52,894 bases of DNA from contig CAUJIP010000066.1 of assembly GCA_963205235.1 (NCBI GenBank), positions 1 through 52,894 on the forward strand. The letters run 5' to 3'. How positions within the stretch are numbered: position 1 is the stretch's first letter; every line of letters begins with the position of its first letter. The translations under genes were made by a program, and so were the position numbers. This DNA comes from Pseudomonadota bacterium (GTDB taxonomy: Bacteria > Pseudomonadota > Alphaproteobacteria > Rhodobacterales > Rhodobacteraceae). Shown one piece after another: positions 18,010 to 25,975 of this stretch. The notes below the pieces were generated by a model. It saw only the letters and a list, made by a program, of their open reading frames with translations. It was not told where the DNA came from and ran no database searches.

Positions 18010-18576
18010 CTATTCAGTGGGCGCGCCGACATTGCGACCGGCGACAATGACGCTGATCCCATAGGCGGCCTCGGGTGACATGGCCGACAGGATCGCGGCG
18101 GCCGAATCGGGTGGCAGGCGGCCAAGGAATCCGGCGGCGAATTCTGGCGACATGGTTTCGAACAGCGCCGCCGCGTCCTTAGGTTTCATCGCCTGATAGA
18201 CGGCGGTCAGCCCGGCAATGTCGTTTTCCGCGGCCTTGTCGGCCAACGCGAGCGTCGAGCGAAGCTCGTCTTCCATTGCCTGCATTTCAGCCATGCGCTT
18301 GGTGATTGCGGCATCTGCCAGGGCAAGGGCTGCCAGCCGGTCTTCAAGCGCCGCTTCCCGCACGGTCAGCCGGTCCTCCCGCTGCGACAGGGCCTCGGAC
18401 AGGGCGGCAGGGCTTTCGCAAGTTGTCCGTTCAACAACCGGCTCTTCGGCTTTGGCGTCTTCGGAACTGGCAAGCGCCGCCCCGACACCGGACCCCAGCC
18501 GCAGCGCCCCCGACATCGCAAACAGCATCGCGACGATGAACAGCGTGCCGCGCCCGGACCTGCGCCGCCTGCTCAT
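18010..18576 (-). CDS. MotE-like flagellar periplasmic protein
   Basis: 188 residues. An N-terminal signal anchor (GTLFIVAMLFAMSGALRLG) is followed by a coiled coil (~65-115) and a C-terminal MgtE_N-like helical module (MKPKDAAALFETMSPEFAAGFLGRLPPDSAAAILSAM, split here over two helices). This layout matches MotE-family proteins of alphaproteobacteria. The start overlaps the preceding gene by 4 nt. A 78-nt gap separates it from motA and contains no obvious promoter. Confidence 0.8.
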   Translation of the reverse strand: MSRRRRSGRGTLFIVAMLFAMSGALRLGSGVGAALASSEDAKAEEPVVERTTCESPAALSEALSQREDRLTVREAALEDRLAALALADAAITKRMAEMQAMEDELRSTLALADKAAENDIAGLTAVYQAMKPKDAAALFETMSPEFAAGFLGRLPPDSAAAILSAMSPEAAYGISVIVAGRNVGAPTE

Positions 18577-18968
18577 TCTGCCGCCTCCAGCGTATCGCGC
18601 GTGACCCGACGGCGGACGAACCGCAGCTTCCGATCCTCATCCGGCGGTTCCTCGGCTACCGGCGCGCGCGGCTTCGCCTCGGGTTCCGGCAGGTCATGCA
18701 GCGAGGCCACCAGAAGCTCCAGCCGTTTGGCCACTGCTTCCCCCCGCGCAGTCAGCGCCTCAAGGCTTTCGGCCGAGTGATTCGCCGCCCCCCGCGCCTT
18801 TTCCAGCGCCACGGTCATGTCATCGACCTGCGCCGACAACACGGCAATCGCCCCGCCCATCCCGCTTTCCAGCGTGGTAAAGCGTTTCAACCGTGTGGCC
18901 AGCACCCAACAATAGATCGCGGCCCCGAAAGAGCCTGCGATCAGAAGGACATTGGCGATCAGGTCCAT
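18573..18968 (-). CDS. Small membrane-anchored coiled-coil protein of the flagellar operon
   Basis: 131 residues. One N-terminal transmembrane helix (LIANVLLIAGSFGAAIYCWVL) is followed by a coiled coil (~35-90) and a Pro/Glu-rich tail. It looks like the DUF6468-type proteins found between fliL and motE in alphaproteobacterial flagellar operons; that family name is from memory. It overlaps the motE-like gene by 4 nt and follows fliL by 10 nt. No enzymatic motif is seen. Confidence 0.75.
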   Translation of the reverse strand: MDLIANVLLIAGSFGAAIYCWVLATRLKRFTTLESGMGGAIAVLSAQVDDMTVALEKARGAANHSAESLEALTARGEAVAKRLELLVASLHDLPEPEAKPRAPVAEEPPDEDRKLRFVRRRVTRDTLEAAE

Positions 18969-18978
18969 CTTTCGCCCC

Positions 18979-19461
18979 CTAGTTCAGCACGAATTCAGTG
19001 ATCAGAAGGTCGCGCACCCGGCCTTCGCCGGTCACGATCTGGATCCGTCGCAACATCTGCGCCCGCAGCCGCCCCATGGCCTGCGGATCCTCGATCGAGG
19101 CGACATCGATGGCGCGCAGATAGCTGTTCAGCACGTCAAGAATGCGCGGCACCAGAAGCGTCACCTCGGCCGCTGCGGTATCCACAACCTCGACCTGCGC
19201 GGTGAACCGCAGATGGGCGCTGCCCGACTCCTTGCCCAGCGAAACGACCATGGTTTCCAGCGGCACAAAGGCGATTCCCGCAAGCGATTCCGGCTTGCCC
19301 TCGCCATGTTCGGCGCTGTCTTCGCCTGCCAGAATCATCCCCGACCAGGTTGCGTAAAAACCCCCACCACCAAGCAAAATTGCCAGGACAAGCCCGATCA
19401 GCAGCGGCTTTTTTGACCGTTTCTTCGGGGCGTCTTCCTGCGGGGCTTCTGCGGTGGCCAT
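18979..19461 (-). CDS. fliL: Flagellar basal-body protein FliL
   Basis: About 160 residues. A short basic cytoplasmic head (KKRSKK) and one transmembrane helix (PLLIGLVLAILLGGGGFYA) lead to the periplasmic FliL domain (ETMVVSLGKE, LRFTAQVEV, VPRILDVLNSYLR, LLITEFVLN). FliL rings surround the stator. ATG 19461 was chosen because the conserved part begins soon after; ATG 19470 and GTG-like starts upstream are alternatives. It heads the - strand operon. Confidence 0.9.
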   Translation of the reverse strand: MATAEAPQEDAPKKRSKKPLLIGLVLAILLGGGGFYATWSGMILAGEDSAEHGEGKPESLAGIAFVPLETMVVSLGKESGSAHLRFTAQVEVVDTAAAEVTLLVPRILDVLNSYLRAIDVASIEDPQAMGRLRAQMLRRIQIVTGEGRVRDLLITEFVLN

Positions 19462-19507
19462 GACCTGCATCCGGTGTCTTTGCGGCGCCACCATAGGCCA
19501 ATGGTCA

Positions 19508-19522
19508 CTAACCGATTGTTAA
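19508..19522. promoter_or_regulatory. Candidate CtrA box between fliL and fliF
   Basis: CTAACCGATTGTTAA matches the CtrA consensus TTAA-N7-TTAA in 7 of 8 fixed positions. It lies 55 nt before the fliF TTG and 47 nt before fliL, between the two divergent flagellar operons, where one CtrA dimer could control both. This is by inspection only. Confidence 0.65.
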
Positions 19523-19576
19523 GCGCAGTCAGTCATTCGTTGGACATCGGCAGAACGTCGAACGCGGAGAATCGCC

Positions 19577-21178
19577 TTGCAGAACCTGCTTGCCATCTGG
19601 TCCTCGCTCAACCTGCGCCGCAGGGTCATCATCATCGGCGCAACGATTGCAATGTTCGCCGCGATCCTTGGCCTTGGCAGCTTGGCTGGCCGGTCCGACA
19701 TGGTGCTTCTTTACGCGGGCCTTGAACCTTCGGCAGCAGGTGAAGTGGTTTCCGCGCTGGATCAACGCGGCATCCCTTACGAAATCTCGGGCGACTCCAT
19801 CTTTGTCGACGCCAACCAGCGTGACAGCCTGCGCATGGCGCTTGCCGCCGAAGGCCTGCCCGCTGCAGGGGGCGCGGGTTATGAGCTGCTTGATAATCTT
19901 TCGGGCTTTGGCACCACCTCGCAGATGTTCGACGCGGCCTACTGGCGCGCGAAAGAGGGCGAACTTGCCCGTACCCTTCTTGCCCTGCCCGAGGTCAAGG
20001 CCGCCCGCGTCCATATTGCAAGCGCCCCGTCCCGCAGCTTTCAGACCGATGTCCAGGCCTCGGCTTCAGTCACACTGACAACGACCGGCGGTACGCTAAG
20101 CGAAGCCCAGGCCCGCGCCATTCGGCATCTGGTTGCCAGCGCCGTCTCGGGTTTGCAGCCGGACGCGGTGCAGATCATCGACACGGTGTCCGGCCTGATC
20201 GGCGGCGACGATACTGACGGCTTTTCCGGAAAGGACGCCACGGACCGCGCCGCCATGATCAAGGGCAACGTCGAGCGCCTGCTTGCGGCAAGGGTCGGCC
20301 CCGGCAAGGCGGTGGTCGAGGTGGCAGTTGATCTGGTGTCGGACCGCGAACAGATCACCGAACGGACCTTCGATCCGCAGGGCCGTGTCGCTATTTCGTC
20401 CGAGACCGAGGAAAGCTCCGGCTCATCAACCGAACCCGGCGGCGATGTGACCGTCGCCTCCAACTTGCCTCAGGGCGATGCGACGGCGGGTGCGCAAGGC
20501 AAAAGCGAAAATGCCCTGACGAAAGAGCGGGTGAATTACGAAGTATCTGAAACACAACGAGAAATCCTGCGTGGGCCGGGGACGGTAAAGCGGATGACCG
20601 TCGCCGTGATGGTCGACGGCGTGGTCACCGTCGCAGCCGATGGCACCCGCAGTTGGGCCCCACGCCCGGATGACGAACTTGCCACCCTGCGCGAACTTGT
20701 CGCCTCGGCGGTGGGCCTTGACGAAACCCGGGGCGACGTCCTGACGCTGAAAACGCTGGAGTTTCAGGCACCCCCGCTTGCCGAAGGAACCGAGGCTGGC
20801 GCCGGTCTTCTGGCGCAGATGGGCCCGGTCGATATCCTGTCCTACGTTCAGACGGCTGTGCTTGCTGTCGTTGCGCTGGTACTTGGCCTTTTTGTCCTGC
20901 GCCCGATCCTGACCTCCGCCGCCACCCGGCCCGCGCTTGCGGCCCCAAACCCGACGCTTGCCCTGCCGCCGATGGCCGGATTCGGCAGCGCTGCCCTTGA
21001 TGGTGAAGTGGAGCCCGCCTTCGACATTCCGGGGCTGACCCGCGACGGGCAGGGCGCGTTGGACGAAGCCGGGGAGGATGACCCGGCAAGCCGTCTGCGC
21101 CGACTGATCGCGCAGCGCCAAACCGAATCCATCGAAATCCTGCGCAACTGGATGGAACATGAAGAGGAGCCCGCCTGA
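19577..21178 (+). CDS. fliF: Flagellar MS-ring protein FliF
   Basis: 533 residues. It starts at TTG, with GGAGA (19565-19569) 7 nt upstream. A transmembrane helix lies at residues ~13-37 and another at ~418-442. The ring-building motifs lie between them (ALDQRGIPYEIS, LAAEGLP, LARTLLALPEVKAARVHIA, SASVTL, IRHLVASAVSGL). The cytoplasmic tail that binds FliG is at ~445-533. The stop and the next start share bases (TGATG). The length is on the short side of the family but complete. Confidence 0.96.
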   Translation: MQNLLAIWSSLNLRRRVIIIGATIAMFAAILGLGSLAGRSDMVLLYAGLEPSAAGEVVSALDQRGIPYEISGDSIFVDANQRDSLRMALAAEGLPAAGGAGYELLDNLSGFGTTSQMFDAAYWRAKEGELARTLLALPEVKAARVHIASAPSRSFQTDVQASASVTLTTTGGTLSEAQARAIRHLVASAVSGLQPDAVQIIDTVSGLIGGDDTDGFSGKDATDRAAMIKGNVERLLAARVGPGKAVVEVAVDLVSDREQITERTFDPQGRVAISSETEESSGSSTEPGGDVTVASNLPQGDATAGAQGKSENALTKERVNYEVSETQREILRGPGTVKRMTVAVMVDGVVTVAADGTRSWAPRPDDELATLRELVASAVGLDETRGDVLTLKTLEFQAPPLAEGTEAGAGLLAQMGPVDILSYVQTAVLAVVALVLGLFVLRPILTSAATRPALAAPNPTLALPPMAGFGSAALDGEVEPAFDIPGLTRDGQGALDEAGEDDPASRLRRLIAQRQTESIEILRNWMEHEEEPA

Positions 21179-21759
21179 TGCCGGCCCTGCGTCTTGAAAT
21201 CTTTGACACCGCCATCGCTACCGATGGAACGCCGCAGCCTTTGGTGGAAGCCACCGCCGTGGAAGAGGCCAAGGTTGCGTCATTCGAGCAGGGCTATTCC
21301 GCAGGTTGGGATGATGCCACTGCCGCCCAGCAGGGCGATCAGTCCAAGATCCGCGCCGATCTGGCGCGCAACCTGCAAAGCCTGTCCTTCACCTTTCAGG
21401 ACGCGCGCAGCCATGTTCTGCAGGCGATCAAGCCCCTGATGATCGAGATGATCAACCGCCTGCTTCCCGAAGTCGCGCACGAGGCCCTTGCCCCCACGGT
21501 GCTGGAGGCACTGATGCCCATGGCCGACGATCTTGCCGATGCACCGCTGACCCTGGTCCTGAACCCCGCCGTCCGCCCACAGATCGAGGATCTGGTGACC
21601 CAGGCCACCGGCCTGCCCCTGGTGATCGAGGAAGAACCCTCGCTGTCCGAGGGGCAGGTCTACATCCGCTTTGGCACCGCCGAGACCAAGGTCGACCTTG
21701 ATCGGGTGACCTCAGACATCGCCAACGCCGTCCGCGCGTTTTTCACCCTCAAAACCTAA
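21178..21759 (+). CDS. fliH: FliH-like flagellar export ATPase regulator
   Basis: 193 residues, soluble. The N-terminal part has EQGYSAGWDDA, a typical FliH-like segment, and the C-terminal half resembles the FliH/V-ATPase E-subunit fold (MIEMINRLLPEVAHEAL, LVLNPAVRPQIEDLV, GQVYIRFG). FliH brings the FliI ATPase to the export gate. fliI itself is not in the window. It is coupled to fliF by TGATG and followed by fliN after 11 nt. Confidence 0.82.
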   Translation: MPALRLEIFDTAIATDGTPQPLVEATAVEEAKVASFEQGYSAGWDDATAAQQGDQSKIRADLARNLQSLSFTFQDARSHVLQAIKPLMIEMINRLLPEVAHEALAPTVLEALMPMADDLADAPLTLVLNPAVRPQIEDLVTQATGLPLVIEEEPSLSEGQVYIRFGTAETKVDLDRVTSDIANAVRAFFTLKT

Positions 21760-21770
21760 GGGGCCGTCCC

Positions 21771-22040
21771 ATGGATGACATCACCGACGCCAACCCGTTC
21801 AGCCAGGTCCCGATCGAGGTGACGATCTCGGTCGGTCGCGCCCGGCCCCTGGTCCGCGATCTGCTTCGCATGTCAAAGGACGCGGTCCTGCAACTTGACC
21901 GCCGTGTCGATGACCCGGTCGAGCTTTACGTCGGCGACCGTCTTATCGCGCGGGGGGAGTTGACCGAACTTGACGGCGACAATGCAGGCCAGCTTGCCGT
22001 TCGCCTGACCGAGGTTGCCAATCTGCGCGGTGGGTTGTGA
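21771..22040 (+). CDS. fliN: Flagellar C-ring protein FliN (SpoA domain)
   Basis: An 89-residue single SpoA/FliN domain: IEVTISVGRARPLVRDLL, LDRRVDDPVELYVGDRLIARGEL and VRLTEVANLR. It is short, lacking the variable N-terminal extension of enteric FliN. It forms the base of the C-ring and docks FliH. The GTGA overlap with fliP shows coupling. Confidence 0.94.
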   Translation: MDDITDANPFSQVPIEVTISVGRARPLVRDLLRMSKDAVLQLDRRVDDPVELYVGDRLIARGELTELDGDNAGQLAVRLTEVANLRGGL

Positions 22041-22771
22041 ACCGCCTGCTTTCCCCGTCGCTGGCCTTGGGCCTTGCCGTGGCGCTGCTGTCGGCCCCGG
22101 CGATGGCGCAAGAAATGTCGATCAACCTTGGCGGCGGCGGGGATACGCTGTCGCTGCGGTCGGTGCAGCTTCTGCTGTTGATCACGGTTCTCAGCATCGC
22201 GCCGGGGCTTGCGGTGATGGTGACCTGCTTTCCGTTCGTCGTCACGGTACTGTCGATCCTGCGGCAGGCGATTGGCTTGCAGCAGGCCCCGCCGAACATG
22301 CTGATCATCAGCCTGGCCCTTTTCATCACCTGGTATGTGATGGACCCCGTCTTTGCCGAGGCCTGGGTCAAGGGCATCCAGCCCCTTACCGACGGCACGA
22401 TGGAGGTTGGTCCCGCGCTTGAGGCGGCGATTGCGCCGTTCCGCGCCTTCATGGCGCTGCGGGTGGACGCGGACACGTTCCTGAACCTGCAGGACCTGCG
22501 CGCGACGGCCCCGGTTGCGCCGGGTGATGCGCCGCTTTCGTTGCTGATCCCGTCTTTCCTGCTATCGGAAATTCAGCGGGCCTTCGAGATCGGCTTCATG
22601 GTCTTTCTGCCCTTCCTGATCATTGATCTGGTCGTCGCGGCGATCCTGATGTCGATGGGGATGATGATGGTGCCACCGGCCGCCGTCTCGTTGCCGTTCA
22701 AGCTGGCTTTTTTCGTGGTGGCCGATGGCTGGTCCCTGATCACCGGGGCGCTGGTGAGGAGCTATTTCTGA
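22037..22771 (+). CDS. fliP: Flagellar export gate protein FliP
   Basis: 244 residues starting at GTG. A cleavable signal peptide (ALLSAPAMAQ) is followed by the FliP family blocks VMVTCFPFVVTVLSILRQAIG, LSLLIPSFLLSEIQRAFEIG, FLIIDLVVAAILMSMGM and MMVPPAAVSLPFKLAFFVVADGW. It is the founding subunit of the FliPQR export gate. It is the last gene of the + strand operon. fliQ is missing nearby and fliR is at 11308. Confidence 0.96.
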   Translation: MNRLLSPSLALGLAVALLSAPAMAQEMSINLGGGGDTLSLRSVQLLLLITVLSIAPGLAVMVTCFPFVVTVLSILRQAIGLQQAPPNMLIISLALFITWYVMDPVFAEAWVKGIQPLTDGTMEVGPALEAAIAPFRAFMALRVDADTFLNLQDLRATAPVAPGDAPLSLLIPSFLLSEIQRAFEIGFMVFLPFLIIDLVVAAILMSMGMMMVPPAAVSLPFKLAFFVVADGWSLITGALVRSYF

Positions 22772-22888
22772 TTTCTGTCCACGGTGGACAAATTGGAATA
22801 CATAATTGATTTCAATATGTTGAAATTTTCTGTTAACCATTTGTCAATATCTTGACGGCCCGGAGTCGGGCATGGACACCGGCACACC
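22772..22888. promoter_or_regulatory. AT-rich spacer with three inverted repeats and a CtrA-like site
   Basis: This 117-nt gap between convergent fliP and ispE is strikingly AT-rich for the window. It holds TGTCCAC-G-GTGGACA (near 22776-22790), ATTTCAA-TATG-TTGAAAT (22809-22826) and GTCAA-TATC-TTGAC (22843-22856). It also holds TTAACCATTTGTCAA (22833-22847), which differs from a CtrA box by one base. A terminator, a hidden small transcript or an orphan promoter are all possible. No gene is seen. Confidence 0.5.
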
Positions 22889-23752
22889 CTAGGCGTTAGA
22901 GCCGTTCGCGATCCACCAGCCGGGATAGGCAGCGCGAAGCTGGTCGGCGGCGACTGCGGCGGCACTTTTGCTGGCGAACAGCCCGAAATGGGTGCCACCC
23001 GAGCCGGACATGCGGGCCAGCAGACAGCCGGGTGCCGTCTCCAGCGCGGACTGCACCTGCGCCAGACCCGGCGAAACCTGTCGCGCGGCATCGACCAGAT
23101 CGTTGCGGGTATGGCCCCCCAACCACTTTGCGAAAGCGGCGGCAGAAATCAGCGCGGCGGCGGGCATGACCGGGATTGGCGGGTTGTCGCGGCGGGTCAT
23201 GGCGGCAAAGACCTGCGGTGTCGGCACGGGCACGCGCGGGTTGACCAAAACCAGCCAGAGGGGCGGCAGCGGTGGGAGCGGCGAAAGATCCTCGCCCACA
23301 CCACGCATGCGGACGGGCTGCCCCGCCAGACAGACCGGCACATCAGCCCCAAGCCGCAGCACCGCGCCAGGGTCGGGCAAAGGACGCCCGGTCCTGCGGG
23401 CCAGAAGACGCAGCGTCGCTGCCGCATCTGCCGAACCGCCGCCGATACCCGACGCAACGGGAAGCTGCTTGTCCAGCGTCAGTGCAAGGTCATCCGCCCC
23501 CATCAGACGCGCGGCCCGCAGGACAAGGTTGTCTGCCTCGGGACCAAGCGCCGCCGCTTCCGGTCCGGTCAGGTGCAGCGAAAGGCCAGGGTCTGCCATG
23601 GCAGACACCCGGTCGCCCACATCCGCAAACACCACCAGACTGTCGAGCAGGTGATAGCCATCGGCGCGGCGACCCATGACGTGCAGACAGAGATTGACCT
23701 TTGCCGGAGCAAATTCGCCAAGGTCGGGCTTCGCGGACCCGGCCGACTGCAT
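22889..23752 (-). CDS. ispE: 4-diphosphocytidyl-2-C-methyl-D-erythritol kinase IspE
   Basis: A 287-residue GHMP kinase of the MEP isoprenoid pathway that phosphorylates CDP-ME at the 2-hydroxyl. [21 protein letters not shown] lies at the N-terminus and the ATP-binding [16 protein letters not shown] block in the middle; [13 protein letters not shown] is near the C-terminus. The start shares a base with the upstream TPR gene stop (TGATG), so the two are coupled, although their functions appear unrelated. Confidence 0.96.
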   Translation of the reverse strand: MQSAGSAKPDLGEFAPAKVNLCLHVMGRRADGYHLLDSLVVFADVGDRVSAMADPGLSLHLTGPEAAALGPEADNLVLRAARLMGADDLALTLDKQLPVASGIGGGSADAAATLRLLARRTGRPLPDPGAVLRLGADVPVCLAGQPVRMRGVGEDLSPLPPLPPLWLVLVNPRVPVPTPQVFAAMTRRDNPPIPVMPAAALISAAAFAKWLGGHTRNDLVDAARQVSPGLAQVQSALETAPGCLLARMSGSGGTHFGLFASKSAAAVAADQLRAAYPGWWIANGSNA

Positions 23753-25464
23753 CAGTTTCCGGTCTCGGTTTCCTCGGCCACCGGGGCGTCGGCTTCCTCG
23801 GCCATGACGGCATCGAGGCCGATTTCAAGCTTGCGCAGGATGCGTGCGGCGTCCTTTTCGGTCGGCTCGAAAGACAGCGCCCGCCGCCACTGGAATTCGG
23901 CCTCCATCTTGCGGTCGTTCATCCAGTAAACGTCGCCCAGGTGGTCGGTGACAATCGGATCGACAGGCTCAAGCAAGGATGCCCGCTCCATCGGCTCCAG
24001 CGCGTCGGCATAGCGGCCAAGCTTGAAGTAGGCCCAGGCCAGACTGTCGATGATATAACCCTCTTGCGGGTCGCCCGCGACGGCCTTCTCGATCATGGCA
24101 AGGGCTTCATCCAGCTTTTCGCCCCGGTCGACCAGACCATAGCCAAGATAATTCAGAACCTGCGGCTGCGTCGGGTTCAGGGCCAGCGCCTGCCGGAAAT
24201 CGGCTTCAGCCGGGTCCCAGTTCTTGGACTGCTCATGGCAAATGCCGCGATAGAAATACAGGACCCAGTCTTCCTTGGTCGGCGCGCCACGCAGGTCGAT
24301 GGCCGCCGAATAGGCGGCTGCGGCCTCTTCAAACCGCTTTTCGTCCTGCAGAACCTCGCCCAGTGAAAACTGCACGCTGACCAGATCGCCATTCTGTGCC
24401 GCCAGCGCCTGAAGCGCCTCGATCGCCACATCGGCTTTGCCCTGCTCTTTGAGCACATTGGCCCGCCCGACCTCGGCGTTGACATGATAGGGGCTGTCGG
24501 GTGCGAAGGCGGCATAGGTCTCGACGGCAAGGTCGCTCATGCCCAGAGTGCCAAGCACATCCGCCGTCAACAGCATCGCATCGGCGTTTCCGGGCTGCAG
24601 ATAGCCGGCAATGCGCAGATGGATCAGGGCATAGACCGGATCATCCTCGCCGTTCAGCGCGGTCGAGATCGTATAGAAGGTTTCTGCGATGCCATCACGC
24701 GCGGTCGCCACTGTGTCAAAGGGAACCGGCTCGCCCGCCTCAAGCCGGTGCCGCAAGGCGTCAATTACCGGGTCGGGCCGGGTTCCGAACGACTTGTCCA
24801 GAAGGGCAAGCGCATCGGCGTTGCGCTCAAGCTGGCTAAGGATCTGGGCATGGGCCATGATCCCGCGCCGCATCATGAAGATCGGCCCCGCAACCTTGCC
24901 CGACAGGATATCATCGGCACCCTGGAAATCCCCGACCATCGCCATGGCCAGGGCCTTGTGATAATAGCCAAAGGCTTCCAGCCCCTTGGCTTGGGTCAGC
25001 GTGTCGAATTCGGCAAGCGCATCGGACATCTTGCCTTCGCCGACTTTGGCCCAGGCGGTGACCAACGAGTTTGCAAGACCCCCGACATCGCGCCCCTGGT
25101 CAAAGGCGGCAAGGATAGCGGCATAATCCTCGCGCTGAGCCTCTCCGGCCAAAAGCGCAAGCTCGGCCAACTGGCTTTCCGGGGCATCAAGCGTCTTCAG
25201 AAGGTCGGCCGCCTGGATCGCCACGTCAAAGTCGCCAATCCCGATCTCGGCCAGAACCGCGCCTTCCAGGATTTGCGGGTTGCTGGGATCAGTCTCGATC
25301 GCACGGGCGTACCAGGCCGAGGCCGCCGGAAAATCGTTGTGGGATTCCGCCACCCGCGCCGCAAGGTAGGCCCCGGTGTCAATCGCTTCCTCGGCTTGCA
25401 GCGGGCTTCCCAGCACCGCCGCCAGGGAAAGGGCCGAAAGGCAGCGCGACAGGATCTTCGACAT
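23752..25464 (-). CDS. Exported tetratricopeptide-repeat protein
   Basis: About 570 residues with a signal peptide ([15 protein letters not shown]). TPR helix pairs run along the whole length; the clearest are [20 protein letters not shown] near the N-terminus and [27 protein letters not shown] near residue 440. The acidic tail is rich in E and V. AAGGAG lies 6 nt before ATG 25464, which decides the start; an upstream in-frame TTG at 25470 is less likely. It is probably a periplasmic scaffold. The role is unknown, and the coupling to ispE may only reflect shared transcription. Confidence 0.9.
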   Translation of the reverse strand: MSKILSRCLSALSLAAVLGSPLQAEEAIDTGAYLAARVAESHNDFPAASAWYARAIETDPSNPQILEGAVLAEIGIGDFDVAIQAADLLKTLDAPESQLAELALLAGEAQREDYAAILAAFDQGRDVGGLANSLVTAWAKVGEGKMSDALAEFDTLTQAKGLEAFGYYHKALAMAMVGDFQGADDILSGKVAGPIFMMRRGIMAHAQILSQLERNADALALLDKSFGTRPDPVIDALRHRLEAGEPVPFDTVATARDGIAETFYTISTALNGEDDPVYALIHLRIAGYLQPGNADAMLLTADVLGTLGMSDLAVETYAAFAPDSPYHVNAEVGRANVLKEQGKADVAIEALQALAAQNGDLVSVQFSLGEVLQDEKRFEEAAAAYSAAIDLRGAPTKEDWVLYFYRGICHEQSKNWDPAEADFRQALALNPTQPQVLNYLGYGLVDRGEKLDEALAMIEKAVAGDPQEGYIIDSLAWAYFKLGRYADALEPMERASLLEPVDPIVTDHLGDVYWMNDRKMEAEFQWRRALSFEPTEKDAARILRKLEIGLDAVMAEEADAPVAEETETGN

Positions 25465-25555
25465 GGGCAACTCCTTGGAACTTGCGCAAAGCTAGCTACG
25501 CGCGGGGGCACTGGCAATGACGCCAGTGGCGGAATGTCGGAAAATCGCGGACTTG

Positions 25556-25975
25556 TCAGAATGCGAAGGTGGCTAGCCAAGCGGCAATCAGGATCGCAAA
25601 CACGATTGCCCCCACAACAAAAATGACCGGACGCCGATAGACCAGTGTTCGGTCCGCGTAGACCATTGACCAGGTGCGGAGTTCGGCAGACCGAGCGAGA
25701 TCATCGAGGGCGATAGGAAGGTCGTCCAACTTTTGTCCATCCAATGAGACCGGCCGGTAGCGTCTGAAATAGGGCGGCTCATCAGCATCGTAGTGATACC
25801 AGGGGTTTAGCGTAGTCAGATCGACCTCAAAGCGTTCTGCAAACGCTGACAGAAGCTCATCGGCGTCGTCCCCCTCATATCCAAGAGACCCCAGAAGGTC
25901 GCTGGGGTCGACCGAGGCGAAGTCGGGGCCCAAGTAGGACTCGAGCCACCGCGCAACTTCGCCTCGATAGTCCAT
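25556..25975 (-). CDS. DUF1493-like acyl-carrier-fold protein with C-terminal membrane helix
   Basis: 139 residues. The N-terminal ~75 residues (EVARWLESYLG, then DLLGSLGYEGDDADELLSAFAERFEVDLT) follow the acyl-carrier-like helical pattern of DUF1493. The position where carriers keep DSL serine is LGYEGDD, so no phosphopantetheine site is seen. A basic linker follows, and the C-terminus is a transmembrane helix (VIFVVGAIVFAILIAAWLA). The start overlaps the etfQO stop by 1 nt (TAATG), so it is co-translated. The function is unknown. Confidence 0.82.
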   Translation of the reverse strand: MDYRGEVARWLESYLGPDFASVDPSDLLGSLGYEGDDADELLSAFAERFEVDLTTLNPWYHYDADEPPYFRRYRPVSLDGQKLDDLPIALDDLARSAELRTWSMVYADRTLVYRRPVIFVVGAIVFAILIAAWLATFAF

